Source: Alnus glutinosa
Lineage: Eukaryota > Streptophyta > Magnoliopsida > Fagales > Betulaceae
DNA length: 64,000 nucleotides
Direction: 5' to 3'
Assembly: GCF_958979055.1 (NCBI RefSeq)
Contig: NC_084886.1
Location: 44,318,654-44,382,653 of the forward strand
Shown here in pieces: positions 1-12,200 of this stretch (position 1 is the first letter of the stretch; each line of letters opens with the position of its first letter). Made by a program: the position numbers and the translations under genes. The notes beneath the pieces are model-generated. The model had not been told where the DNA came from. It saw only the letters and a list, made by a program, of their open reading frames with translations, and made no database searches.

Positions 1-92
1 ACATCATGTGAAGCTTTATTATACTGTTATAGACATGCAATTTCAAGACCTTAACTGTCACTTTAATGAAGCTAATTCTAAATTATTACTTT

Positions 93-1140
93 GTTTTTTT
101 TTTTTTTGAACAAATAGCATGTGCTATCATTAATATTGCAAACTGTCCTGAGGCTTAAAACTTGAAAATAAGGGACAAGACCCCCCATTCTTTAAGCCAG
201 AAGGATCTGATTTAGTAAAACAGTTGCCTAAGAAGAAATACAAATTTAACAAGAATGACATTTGAGCCTCTCTTGTAATAACGTTCACTCTCTAAAGAAA
301 GATGGTTGATCTAGCAATTAGCCAACAAATATTCCCATAAAATTTGAACCAAACACAAGTAGACTGTGACCGGAGAAACATGAGAAGAACACAAAGACAA
401 AACAGGCAAAGAACACCAAAACAAGCTACCGGCAGTGGGGGAAGGAGGCCAAGATGTCGGACGGTGGCGCGCGTCGTCACTGGTACCACCTAGACGAAGA
501 TTCGACGCCATATAACCGGTTGCCACTGTGCCTGATCTGAAAAAGGCGAGCGTGGCCCTCACACCCACCAAAGAGCAGAGAGCTCTCAGGCGCGTGGGCA
601 CCACGCGCCGATCACCAACGACCTACACGACTGGAGCTTGAGGCAGCATGGGTGGAAGACGGCAAGGAACACAATTGGGGGGCGCGTGTCAATTAGAAGT
701 CGGCGGAGAAGTGTAGATCTGGCTTCCAAAATCAAAGAAAAATGTGAAAAAATGGGTAAAAAATCACCCCGTCGACGACACATTGGTTCGACCACTCCCC
801 TATAGAAGACATCTTGAGATGAACAATCCTGCCAAAATGAAAGAAATAACAAAGAAAAGTAAATAACAAGCCATCATAGCCCAAAAAAGCTAGGGGAGGG
901 TCAGCCACCACCGGATCTAGTCAGGGGGAACAAAAGCTCCACAACCCTATAAGGTAGGAGAAAAACTAACCCCACCGGACCAATCCAGAGGGAACAAAAA
1001 ACACTCTGACTCACGAGAAGGCAGAGGGAAATCACCACCGAGAGGGGGAGGCGTGAGGCCACCCCCTCCCGGTGAAAACCATGCTCATAGGGGAGGGGCT
1101 CTAGAGGAGAGAAAAACGAAAAAAGAATTCTTTTCACGCA
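93..1140 (-). mobile_element. Retroposon-like segment with 3' A tail
   Basis: Read on the minus strand, this segment starts in a GC-richer stretch of CT runs near 1130 and ends in an A run (a T run at about 95-108 on the plus strand), as a reverse-transcribed non-LTR copy would. Short open frames exist but none gives a recognisable domain. The copy at 36020-37060 has the same structure. A clear target-site duplication was not found. It may be a non-autonomous LINE derivative; a SINE is less likely given about 1 kb length. Confidence 0.4.
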
Positions 1141-1908
1141 GGATTAGGATCTTTTCCGGTTAAATAAATTGTAAGTTACATTATATATTTTAAGTGATAC
1201 TTAAATTTTGTTGAATTATTTATTTATTGCGTTAGTTATATTTTTTTTAATATTTGTATTTATGCTCCTAAAAAAAAAAAAAGTGTCTCCCAAATTAAAA
1301 TCTTGATTCCGCCACTGCTAATGGTGTACAATAAACTTAGACGGCAAACTTACGGAGGGATCTATTGCGAATAATCGAAAACTCAGGCATCTAATTGCCA
1401 AAATTAAAAAATGAGGGAGTGAATTCAAATTGCGTGTTTACTCAAGAATTTATTATACATTTACCATTTTTTAAATCCTATGAAATTAATAATAGATATT
1501 GTTTCCTAAGTTTTAGATTTGAAAAATATTTATAAACCATGTAATCATTGCTACTTTCATGCATTTTTTTGTTGTTGATATTTTCCATTTCTCATAAACC
1601 ATGAAATCATTGTTACTTTCTTTATTTTTTTTTTCTTAACAGGAGAAATCATGGTGAATTTCATCTGCTTTTTAGAAATCATCTACGTTAACAATGATCA
1701 ACGTGAAAAGAACACCAAGCTTGAAGCTACAAAGGAATAAGATATTAGATTGCGTTTGTAGTTTGTAATGATTTCTATTATTTTTCTTTTTAAATAAAAT
1801 TGTAACAAGTATTTTATTTATAAGTAAAATATGTATTAAAAAAAAAATCATATGTTTTTAAATTACACGTAAGCAACTACTAGCAAGTGTATTTTTAAAA
1901 ATAAAAAA

Positions 1909-2115
1909 ATACACATAACCTCTAAAACTACCACCATTTTATAAATGTCTCATCCAAACTACCAATGATGTCAATCTCCTCCCTTAAACTACCAAAAAAA
2001 AATCAGTGCCCTCCTGATGACAAAAAAACCCTTCATAAAATTCTGAATATATATATATATATATATATATATCAGTGCCCTCCTGATGACAAAAAAAACC
2101 CTTCATAAAATTCTT

Positions 2116-2147
<32 letters not shown>

Positions 2148-2355
2148 TATAATAACAAAAAGTTATACAAAAAAAAATTAAAAATTAAAAATAAAAATAA
2201 AAATGGGTTTTTCTTACTTTTTTTCGTTTGTTTGTTTTTTACTTGTTTTTTTCAAAAAAAAAAAAAAATTGTTCTTTTCTTTTGCTTTTTTTTTTTTTTT
2301 TTTTTTTTTTTTCAAATTTTCGTTTTTTCCTTAATTTGTTTTTTAAAAGGTTATT

Positions 2356-2394
<39 letters not shown>

Positions 2395-2571
2395 TGAATT
2401 TATAAGGACATTTTTGTCTTCTTGAAAAAAATGTATGGTAATTTTTGTCCTTTTGTTAGTCTTAGAGGGGACACTAACATGTTTTGATAGTTTGAAGGGG
2501 GACATTGACACAATTAGTAGTTTGGGGGGATATTGACAATTAAGTGGTAGTTTGAATGAAATATGTGTACT
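1909..2571. mobile_element. Foldback (long inverted repeat) element, copy 1
   Basis: The left arm begins TACACATAACC and the right arm ends ATATGTGTAC; both carry the pattern CAAACTACCA..TGTCAATGTC in opposite orientation, giving arms of roughly 150-200 bases. The centre is AT microsatellite, T runs and a (TTA)n stretch. A piece of the left arm (CAGTGCCCTCCTGATGAC) is duplicated internally at about 2011 and 2074. Related copies lie at 37804-38372 and 54537-55025. No coding capacity; this looks like a MITE or foldback family. Confidence 0.7.
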
Positions 2572-3324
2572 TTCATTTTTTTAAAAACACAAAATTTTAT
2601 GCTCCTTTTTTTTCAACGTAAAATAGTTTCTGTCGTAAAATATTTTCAACAAAATCATTTTTCTTAAAAATATATTTTTGGCTATTACAAGAAAAAAACC
2701 AATGGCGAAAAACCACCAGTGACGAGATTCCGGCCATTTTCACCGAATTCTGGCTAGTGTTGCCGGAATCCGGTGGCAATGACCAGATTCTAGCAACCTT
2801 CGCCAGAATCCAGCAAAGCCGAATCTCGGCCAAACTGGCCGAAATCTGGCCTAATACGGCCGGATTCCTATGAAGGTTGTTGGAATCTGGCACAAATGGC
2901 AAGATTTCCAAAAAAAAAAATGGCCGGAATCTAGAAAAGAACAGTCGGATTCAGGCCGTAAGGGCCAAATTCTGCCTAGTTTGGCCGGAATTCGGAGATG
3001 GTTGCCAGATTCCCGCGATGCTCGACTTCTTGAACGTAAAGGTCGATTGCGTTGTTCAAAAGAGGGTCAAATGCGTCTACCGTCTAATGAAAATTATTTA
3101 CGCTTTTAAAACTCGTAAATCATTTTTCGAAATTTATTAAGCATTTTTTGTCAAACAGAAATCATTTTTAGGTTGACTATTATTTTCACCCCACCAAACA
3201 CTGAAAAATATCAAAAACATTTTACGCCGAAACAAACGAAAAATTAAAGTAGAAACAAACCACTAAAGGTTATTTATAAAAAAACACGTTTTTATTAATT
3301 ACTCTTGCACTAAATCAAACGTAC

Positions 3325-3665
3325 ACTCAGTATGTAATTACGAATAAAATGTATTATTGTCTCTCTTTTATGAGAACTGACAAGAAGACGGGGAAAAAGT
3401 GGGCCGTGATTGCATAATCTGAGTCATTGATCATGATGATGAGGTTTCCTCTACCATTATCTACTGAATGCATGAGTGGTTTTACCTGAATAAATTGGGT
3501 TGCAAAGGTAATGAAATTTTGAACTTTCTTTGTTTATTTTCTGGGCAAATTGCCAAATACAACAAAAAAGAGAGGAGAAGAATGTTACTCATGGAACTAC
3601 AATGATCGAGGAAGGGACGAAATTGGAATGTATTCACTTTGGTCAATAGAGGAAGGGACAAAATT
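3325..3665 (+). repeat. NPF-upstream segment, copy a
   Basis: About 340 bases including GTGATTGCATAATCTGAGTC, a GATGAGGTTTCCTCTACCATT motif and GGAACTACAATGATCGAGG. The same segment recurs at 39165-39497 (upstream of NPF copy 2), in shorter form at 22855-22920 (upstream of NPF copy 1), and reversed at 49745-50205 (upstream of inverted NPF copy 3). It therefore marks the 5' flank of an NPF gene. No NPF exon directly follows it here; a hAT fragment and the HYH fragment do. Confidence 0.7.
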
Positions 3666-3896
3666 TTTGGATTCCATCTTTCAAACTTTTTTTTAATTTC
3701 ATTATTCTGTTAAATTTTATCAAAATTTTTAAAATATTCTTATTTTTTTTTCTTTTAAAAGAATATTAAAAAATCAAAGATTCGTGCACTGATATTTTTG
3801 TAAATTCTCTTAAATTATGAACGATGCCTAAATTCTTGTAATTTATTTTCTTTTTTTTTCCTAAAAATAATTATGAGTATTTTTGAATCCTTATCA

Positions 3897-4224
3897 AAAT
3901 AAGCTTCACAATAAAATTGAAGATGAGTTTTTGACTTACTCCTTGATGTTGTATATTGAAAGATAAATTGGTACCAAATTTAGAACAGAGCCAATCATAA
4001 ATGATTTTTTTTGGATCCAATAGAACGTCGGGCGCCATCTCGATAAGTGATTGAATTGAAAATTAAGATATATTAAGAAACAATTATTTTTGTGTCTTTT
4101 ATTTTGTTTATATTTTGTTAACACTAAATGAATGCTAGTTTTATTTTTTACATATTAATTATTGATATATTTCTCATTCATACTTTGACAATGCATTAAT
4201 AAGAAAATTTCGGTTCCGTCCCTG
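3897..4224 (+). mobile_element. 3' end of a hAT transposon remnant
   Basis: The stretch starting AAGCTTCACAATAAAATTGAAGATGAGTTT matches the tail of the hAT transposase at about 32130-32170, where it encodes the family's C-terminal dimerisation region (a TRLRNKIEDEF-like stretch). Here it is degraded and soon runs out of frame. The right end, CGGTTCCGTCCCTG, resembles the CAGGG(A/C)GG.. terminal inverted repeat of this group read backwards. Only the last few hundred bases of the element remain, next to the HYH fragment. Confidence 0.6.
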
Positions 4225-4370
4225 CCACACGACCCACTCTCTAGTGTGTTGAAGGATATGATTTTGCCATGTTGTTATTGATTATAACTATTTCAATATC
4301 ATATTTAGTGTATAATTGAATGACTAAATTTCTCGTAATCTATCAACATAACATTTTCATCTTAAAATAG

Positions 4371-4564
4371 GTTGCTTAGGAACAGAGTGTCCGCTCAACA
4401 AGCCCGAGAAAGGAAGAAGGTATATGTGAATGAACTGGAATCAAGAGCCAAAGAATTGCAGGACAGGAACTCCAAATTAGAAGAGAAGATCTCAACTTTA
4501 ATCAATGAAAATACCATGCTTAGGAAGGTGAGATATCCATCCCTTCTCTCACTGCTGCATTTCT

Positions 4565-4608
<44 letters not shown>

Positions 4609-4694
4609 TTAAATCCATTCTCCAACAGGTTCTTCTGAACACCAGGCCTAAGAATGATGAAAGTACTGAGCCGAAGCAGGATCAGTTTGGCTAG
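4371..4694 (+). CDS. HYH: HY5/HYH-like bZIP, last two exons (copy A)
   Basis: Two exons are visible: 4371-4527 and 4629-4694. The first follows an AAAATAG acceptor, enters with one base of a split codon, and encodes a bZIP: basic region [16 protein letters not shown] (N-x7-R intact) followed by a leucine zipper and ENTMLRK. The second encodes [15 protein letters not shown].. and ends in TAG. The NTRPK tail matches HY5 HOMOLOG (HYH) better than HY5, whose tail is longer. These light-response factors bind G-box DNA in the nucleus. The short intron (4528-4628) holds (CA)n(TA)n. Exons for the N-terminal half, including the COP1-binding region, are not in the window upstream. Either they lie beyond position 1 behind a long transposon-filled intron, or this is a 3' fragment. 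Confidence 0.8.
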
Positions 4695-4778
4695 AGCTAA
4701 CAAGCATAAGGTCATTTTGTTTAGGCCTTTCGGGTTATATAATTTTTGTTTAGGATTCTCAGAGACCCTTTTAGAAAA

Positions 4779-4938
4779 GAGTAATGCTAAAAACTATATC
4801 ATCATCTTATTGGATTGATGTGACAGTGCTCATCAGTTTTTTAAATCGTTCTTGTAAAAAGAAAAACAAAGCTTAAAGACTAATGAGCACCGTCACTTGG
4901 ACTCAATAAAATAAAGAGTGTGATATTTAGCATTTCTC
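4779..4938. mobile_element. MITE in the HYH 3' flank (copy A)
   Basis: The ends GAGTAATGCTAAAAACTATATCA and TGATATTTAGCATTTCTC form an imperfect terminal inverted repeat around about 160 bases. The same MITE sits at the same place behind HYH copy B (32607-33618), where a further insertion splits it, so it was present before the HYH fragment was duplicated. Confidence 0.65.
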
Positions 4939-5090
4939 TTTAAAGAAAATGTGAATTGCAGATTTTCCTGAGCTATGTATTACCAAATGTCTTAAACCCT
5001 CGGTCGTAACGAACGTTTATTTATTACTATTTTTTTCTTAATATATAGTAATAGCATACACCTTTTACTACTATTTAGTACATTTTATTT

Positions 5091-5615
5091 ATTTATTTAT
5101 TTTTAAAATACAACATTCACTCCACAATTACAGGGTTACAAAGAATAATTCAGAGGGGTGGGCACCCCAACAATGAACCCAAAGCTAATAAAACAGTGTC
5201 AAATTCATAACCAAATAGGAAATTGGTGTATTTTTAATTCCAAAGGAATCAAAAAATTTCCAGCCCCATCTACCTTGGACAAAGCCAATGATTGGTCCAC
5301 ACAAAGTGGATAAAATACCAACACAATGAAGAGCAGAGACATGACCCTTGAAAGAGCCTTCCACCCTGTCAAAAATAACTCCTTTGCAGAGGTTGAGAGG
5401 CGGGCACTAAGTTGGAAATGGTAACAACAATCTCATTGCAGGGGATGAAGAGGGATAGACACAGTTAAAATCAGAACAAAAACTCTAGAGAAAGGGTCTC
5501 CGACAAAGACTAAAACCCAATAATAATAGAAATTAAAAAGCTTGTAAAAGCATAAGATAAAAAACTCATAACAAATCATCGGCGATGGCAGGCAAGGCAG
5601 AGGACAGCGGAGCAT
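5091..5615 (-). mobile_element. Retroposon-like segment with A-rich tail
   Basis: On the minus strand this non-repetitive segment runs from CTGCTCCGCTGTCCTCTG near 5612 down to an (AAAT)n-rich tail at about 5091-5104. The structure, a unique body with a simple A-rich 3' tail, suggests a non-LTR retroposon or a 5'-truncated LINE end. No domain is recognised. It could instead be ordinary intergenic DNA with a chance T run. Confidence 0.3.
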
Positions 5616-5649
5616 GGCAGATGTTTTGTATTTTTTTTTTTTTTTTTTT

Positions 5650-5707
<58 letters not shown>

Positions 5708-6075
5708 ATCTATATCTACATGAATTTGTAGATGGTACAGTAATAAAAATTGTTTGGAGTTGTAATCATCTTTTTTACCCATCTCGTATGCACGGTGGAG
5801 AAAGACAATGCAACAATATTAACAATAATCAACGTGAAAAGAACAAGAAGACAGGAATACATTTCTTTTTTTAGATTGCGTTTATACACGGGAATGATTT
5901 CTATCATTTTTCCTTTTAAATAAAATTGTAACAAGTATTTTATTTGAAAAAAAAATAGTTTAAAGATGTGAAAATATATGTTTTCAAATTGTTCGTAAGG
6001 AGGTGCATTTTTAAAAATGCATGAACCGTAATTTTATTAGACACTTTATTTTTAAAAATCTTGTTCTCTTCCGGT
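5616..6075. repeat. AT microsatellite and partial block copy
   Basis: A T run and a long (AT)n microsatellite fill about 5629-5704. Then 5815-6040 is recognisably related to 1692-1915 and 37575-37810 (shared AACGTGAAAAGAAC and TAAATAAAATTGTAACAAG motifs). It is thus a third, partial copy of part of the duplicated block. No gene is present. Confidence 0.6.
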
Positions 6076-6267
6076 TCAGGATTTGGGGGTTCCTCTTATT
6101 TCTAGAGGCTTTCGGTTATTGACTATAGAGTTAATTCTAATTGCCAAAATTTCAACTAAGATTGATTCTTGGCTAGTAAGACATTTGTCTTTTGCTGTAA
6201 GGTTACAACTTCTATCTTTAGTTCTGTTTAGTCTTCAAGTTTTTTGGGCCAGGGTTATTATCCTTCC
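6076..6267 (+). mobile_element. Old LINE (LINE-1 of window), left part
   Basis: The plus strand encodes LGVPLISRGFRLL...KISTKIDSW..., the stretch just C-terminal to the reverse transcriptase in plant L1-clade LINEs (compare LGLPMFFGRSKQYPF..KVKGKIDGW in the LINE at 15952). Its frame breaks off at CTTCC (6263-6267) and resumes at the second CTTCC (14180-14184): GTT ATT ATC CTT CC/A AAG AAT ATT. The LINE was therefore already here when the Copia element inserted. The 5' part of the LINE is missing; its left limit is approximate. Confidence 0.75.
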
Positions 6268-9200
6268 TATCAGAAATGAGAACAGAGAGAATTTGCGAAT
6301 TGGAATTGTATTCGATAAATGATCAAGAGTTTACAAACTGCATATATACATTCTGCAGAAAAGCTAACTAACTAAAACTAATTAGCTAACCACCCCTCAA
6401 GATGAACAATGGATGTTGAGAATGTTCATCTCGGATAACAAAGACTGAAAAACAGCAGAGCCAAGAGGCTTAGTAAACAAGTCAGCCAAGTGGTTGGAGG
6501 AAGAAACATGTAAAGTCCGGACCAAACCCTGCTGGATTTTTTCTCGTACAACATGACAATCAATTTCTATGTGTTTAGTCATTTCATGGTATACTGGATT
6601 AGCAGCAATATGCAAAGCTGCTTTGCTGTCATAGAATAAAAGCGCAGCTTGAGAGTGTGAAATCTGAAAATCTTTGAGAAGTTGAAACAACCAAGTAACC
6701 TCACAGCAAACAGTAGCCATAGACCGATATTCAGCCTCAACTAAAAAACAAGAAACAGTAGTTTGTTTCTTAGATTTCCAAGAAATCAAGGAGTCCCCCA
6801 GAAAAACACAAAACGCGGAAACAAAACGTCGGGTATCAAGGCAGTTAGCCCAGTCAGAATCACAAAAAGCCTTCAAGTGACAGGTAGAAGAAGCTGGAAA
6901 AAATCAGCCCTGACCAGGAGCAGCCTTGATGTAACGAAGGATGCGAAAGGCAGCATCCAAATGAGGCTTGCGAGGAGCCTACATGAATTGACTTTAAGTG
7001 TGGACAACAAAAGTTAAGTTAGGACGAGTGATGGTAAGATATAGCAACCTACCAATTAACCTGCGATAGGACTTGGGATCATCAAGCAATTCACCATTCG
7101 AAGTTGAAAACTTAGCATTAGAATCCATCAGGAAAGCAGAAGGCTTAGAAGCCAAGTGACCAGTGTCACTTAAAATATCCAAAGCAAACTTGCGTTGGTA
7201 TACAGAAATACCAGCAGTGGACCAAGCAATCTCCAAACCAAGAAAAAACTTCAAAGGCCCCAAATCTTTGAGCTTGAAATGAGTATTCAAAAAAACAATG
7301 AACTCACGAATAGATTGCTGATCGTTGCTAGCCAAGACTATATCATCCACATAAACAAGGAGAGCCATCAAAGATGAGCCTGTGGACTTTGTAAACAAAG
7401 AGTAATCAGATTTAGACTGTGTAAAACCATAAAAAAGCAAAGTGGAAGAAAACTTAGAGAACCACCGCCGAGAGGCTTGCTTCAAGCCATAGAGGGATTT
7501 ATTCAATCTACAAACACGATTGTCCCCTTTAGAGATAAAACTGGGAGGAGGCTTCATGAAAACTTCTTCATCAAGGTCACCATGCAAGAAAGCATTGTTG
7601 ACATCTAGTTGGTGAAGGTGCCATTTATTAATAGAGACCAAAGCAAGGAGACAACGAACAGTGGTCAATTTTGCCACAAGAGAAAATGCTTCCAAATAGT
7701 CCAAGCCTTCGCGTTGAGTAAATCCTTTTGCTACAAGCGGAGCCTTATGCCTTTTAATAGAGCTATCAGAATTATGTTTGATCTTAAACATTTGCAGCCT
7801 ATGGGAGTTTTGGTAGGAGGTAAACGCATAAGTGTCTAAGTATCATTATCTTCAAGAGCCTTGATCTCAGCTTGCATGGCATCACACCAGCAAGAATGTT
7901 GTACTGTCACATGATAATATTTGGGCTCATTGAAAAGGAAACCAAAAGAACATAGTGTTTGTAAGAAGGTGACAATTTATTATACGAAAGAACATAGGAA
8001 AGAGTAAAAGGATTACCTGAAGTACTTGAAGAATGAGCTGGAGAGGAAAGGGAAGATGTAACCAGTTAACAATGGAAATCTTGAAGATAACTAGGTTTAT
8101 GTTTAATTCGGGATGATTGTCTGAGAGGCAAAGCAGAATCAGGAACATTATCAACACCACAATCAGAAATAGGAACAATGTCAACAACAGGATCACAAAC
8201 AGGAGGAACAGAATGCGGAACAGAAATAGAAATGATAGGATTCATATTAGAAGATGAAGAATAAGGAATATCATCATCTGAAATAGGGGTTGGGAGAACT
8301 ATATCATGAAAATGAGGATTAGAAGAAGTGAAATAAGGATGATAAGGAAAAATAGTTTCATGGAAGACAACATCACGAGAAACGAAAATAGAAAGAGTAA
8401 AAAGATCAAACAATTTGTATCCTTTGATATTATAAGGATAACCAATAAAAAAACAAGGCTTAGCTCGGGGATCAAACTTAGAACGATTTCGGGTAAGAGT
8501 AGACGCAAAACGTAAGCAACCAAACACACGGAGGTGAGAAAATGTAGGAAGAACATAAAAAAAAAAAAAAAAGAAAAAAAAAAAAAGAAAGAAGATATTC
8601 AAAAGAAGTTTTGTTAGACAAAGTGAGAGTAGGAATGCGATTGATAATGTGAGCAACGGAAAGAACACACTCACCCCAGAAAAACAAAGGGAGATTAGCC
8701 TGAAATCGTAGAGCTTTGGCAACATTGAGTAGATGCTGATGTTTTCTTTCCACAACAGAATTCTGTTGTGGAGTTTCAACACAACTGAGTTGATGCACAA
8801 TACCCTTGGATTGATAAAATTCAGGCATCTGAAATTCAATACCATTGTAATTGCTTAATATTTTGACCATGGTATTAAATTGAGTGGCAACAAGATTAAT
8901 GAAAGAGACAAGTAAAGATCAGGTTTAAGACTTAGAAACCATTAAATGTACCTATGTGAACTAAGAAAAATCATCAACTATGGTGAGAAATATTTAACAC
9001 CATTAAGAGAATCAGTGGAAAAAAGACCCTAAATATCACAATAAACCAAATCAAAGATTTTATTAGATGTGGAATCACTTACAGGAAAAGGTAAGCGATG
9101 TTGCTTAGCCAATGGACAAACAGTATAGTAATTATTGGTATTAACAGAAATGCTAGGATCATACTGACTAAGCAATTTTATTCTAGAATAAGACAAGTGT

Positions 9201-12200
9201 CCTAAACAAAAATGCCATATATCAGAAGAAACTTGTTTAACAGAGAGACTATGAGCTGAAATAATAGGTGAAGCAAAAGAAGGTAATACTGAATTATCGA
9301 GCAGGTGGAATAGGCCATCATTCTCTCTACCCACACTAATCATTTTCCATGTCAACAGGTTATGAATGAAACAATAATCAGCGAGAAAGATAAGACAACA
9401 AGAAAAGAACTTTGTGGTTTACTTGCTGAAATAAGATTGAAAGAAAAGGATGGAACACATAAGACATCAGTTAGAATTAAAGATACAGAAATTCTAATAG
9501 TGCCTATATGTGTAACCGAGGCAAGTTGGCCATTTGGTAGCTTAACAAATTTGGAAGTAGTGGCAGTTATAGTGGTAAAAAATAAAATGGAACAAACCAT
9601 ATGGTCAGTAGCACCCGTGTCTATAATCCACGGTTGATTAACAAGTCTAGAAGCAACTTGAAATGTTGAAATGGAAGAAAAAACCGAATGATGAGAATAA
9701 TTGTGCAAAGAGGTAGAACAAGTAGAGAGATTACCTGACATGTTGGCAACAAGGCAGTTTGAAGGCACGGTAACCTGATTCACTGATGAATCTACATCAG
9801 GATTGTTGGATTTGATCAAGGCAAACAGTTGCTGAATTTGTTCTTGGATAATTGGCGAAGCACCAGTAGATGAATCAGCTTCAGATACTTGATGAGCAGA
9901 ATGATGTTATGCAGTCGACTGTCCTCTGGTGAACTTGAAACCAGGCTGAAAACCATGTATCCTATAGCACTTCTCCACAGTATGACCATACACACCACAA
10001 TGTGTACATGTGGGACGATCCTTGCGGATGGTATTTGGCTTACCATTCCGAGGATTTAAAGAACTTGCAGTAGGTCATCGTGGAGAAGGGGAAATGGAAG
10101 GAACTTTTGTGAACAAAGCAGATGCATTGCTATTCATTGTATTCAATGAACCGGATTTCTCTTTTTGTTGTTCATGTTGGATTTCTCTTTTTGTTGTTCA
10201 TGTTGAACAACTAAAGAGAAAACCTTGTTAATGGGTGGAAGAGGATCCATTAACAAGATTTGTCCTTTCACATGAGAGAAAGATTCTTTCAATCCCATCA
10301 GGAATTGAAGAACATATTCCTGATGATGGTATTCAATGAGAGTTTTTAACACACCACAAGAACAATTTCCATAGAGGCAAACAGGTAAAGGACAATAGAT
10401 GAGAAGTTCATCCCATAGTCCTTTGAGAGCAGTAAAATAACTGCTTATCAATTTATCCTCTTGGGACATAGCTGAGATAGCCTTCTGAATTTGGAATATT
10501 CGAGGTCCATTTTGTTGAGAAAACAGATCACAAAGATCATTCCACATGGTTTATGTGGAGTCAACTGAGCTTACACTTGCTGCGATCTCCTTAGATACAG
10601 AGTTGATGATCTAGGACAACACCATATTGTTGCAACGAGTCCATGCAAAAAAAATCTAGATCAGAAGAATGAGGTTTAGGTAAAGCTCCCTTGATGAATT
10701 GAAGTTTGTTCGTGGTAGTCAAGGCCATGAACATTGATCAGCTCCATGTATAGTAATTGTCGCCGGTGAGCAATTGAGTTACTAGAATCGAACTAGGGCT
10801 ATCTCCATGATGAAGATACAATGGATTAGAATCCATTGTAGAAATTGTTGAATTCGAAGAATTTGATTCCATAAACAATATGAAATCAGATTATGGGAAG
10901 AAAAATGAGGAAAGCGAGATTGATTGTTTGAGCGGAAGAAGAACTAGGGTTTGTTATAGCTTTGATACCATATCAGAAATGAAAACAGAGAGAATTTGCG
11001 AATTGGAATTGTATTCGATAAATGATCAAGAGTTTACATGTAATACCGCATATTTTTTTTTAAATATGAATATTTATGAAAATAAATATTTATTTACTAA
11101 GGAACATTTACCTTTATTGTTTTAGTTTAATTATAGTTCAATAAAGGTTTAAACGGACCTTAAACTTTGAAATTACGAAAATGTGGTCAAATGAACTCCG
11201 TTTTGGTCAATTCAAAAGTCAAAACGCTTGTCTCAAAGTCTTCTAACTATTCTCCGAATTTCATAATTTTTAGACTTCGTTAAGGATACGAAAACACCCA
11301 TGAAAAATACTACATTTGTTTTGGACGAAAATTCAGATATACAATTTTTGGACTCATTTTATTCTTACATGAGCTAGCCCATTTCTGGTTCTTGAAAAGC
11401 CCAGCCAACGTGTAGAACAGAAGCCCAACCAACGTGTGGAACAAAGTTCAGTTCACACACATAGCTTCTAACTTCATTTTCGAACTATCTATTTTAAGCT
11501 TAACTTGTTCACTTTGTGATTAAGTTAGAAGCTAACTTTAGATATTTTGTAGCTCATACGTCACCCACATGACTCACCCAACTTGCTACACACGGTCTAT
11601 GACTCCCAACCTTTGATTAATTAGCTCCATGTTGATCCTGGCCGTTCAAGCAAGATGCAGATTTTTTTTGGAGAAGCTTCCGTCAAACTTGCTGCCCAAG
11701 GAGTTCAATCCCAGCCTTTGATCTTTCTTGCTCTCCAAGCTGAATTCCAGCCATTAGATGAGATCAAAACTGATCAATCTTTGCCGTCCAAGCTTCTATA
11801 TAATGGGAGGCACTTCACTTTCAAACGTCACGCCTCACTCTTCTTCTTCCTTCTTCAGTTTTTCTGTTTCTTCTCTAAGTTCCAGCAAACCAATTCCTCC
11901 TTAAAAGCCAAAGCAAAGCTGCAGAATCAACTCTCTTCTCTTCTCTTTCTTTGGTTTTTCTTCCTCTTCCTCTTGGCTTTACCTCTCCGTAAGTCACTCT
12001 CTTTCGTCTCTCTCTTTTCTCTGCTTTCTTTTCTCTTTAACTTGTGGGTGTGTGTTGTGAAGTAGAGGAAGAAAAAAAAAAGAACAAAAAGATAAAGAAG
12101 AGGGGGGAAGACGTACAGGAAAGAAAACAAGAGGATGAATAAAAGGGAAGAAAGAAGAGATAAAAGAAGAAGTGAGCTCTCTCTCTCTCGTACAAAGAAA

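Larger units (their letters stand above)
53..3667. repeat. Repeat-rich duplicated block, copy I
   Basis: This stretch is collinear with 35979-39497 along nearly its whole length, differing by scattered substitutions and by the lengths of A, T and AT runs. Similarity begins at the shared ACTGTCACTTTAATGAAGC and ends near GGTCAATAGAGG. Inside, in order: a minus-strand retroposon-like segment (93-1140); an AT-rich hAT-like remnant ending in ATTCCGCCACTGC near 1318; a further AT-rich piece (1640-1905) that recurs at 5815-6040; a foldback element (1909-2571); a segment full of GGAATCTGGC-like motifs between ACGTAAAAT-type ends (about 2600-3240); and a segment shared with the NPF upstream regions (3325-3665). 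No host gene is seen. The block looks like a set of transposons duplicated together rather than one element. Confidence 0.85.

Noticed and set aside
292-1137. Small minus-strand genes
   Set aside because: Frames are short, differ between the two block copies and have no recognisable domain; the region is a repeat.
2228-2511. Open frames of poly-Phe, poly-Leu or poly-Asn
   Set aside because: They come from T runs and a (TTA)n microsatellite inside a foldback element.
5576-5874. Open frames over an (AT)n tract
   Set aside because: They are Tyr-Ile repeats produced by the microsatellite; no codon use or domain supports a gene.
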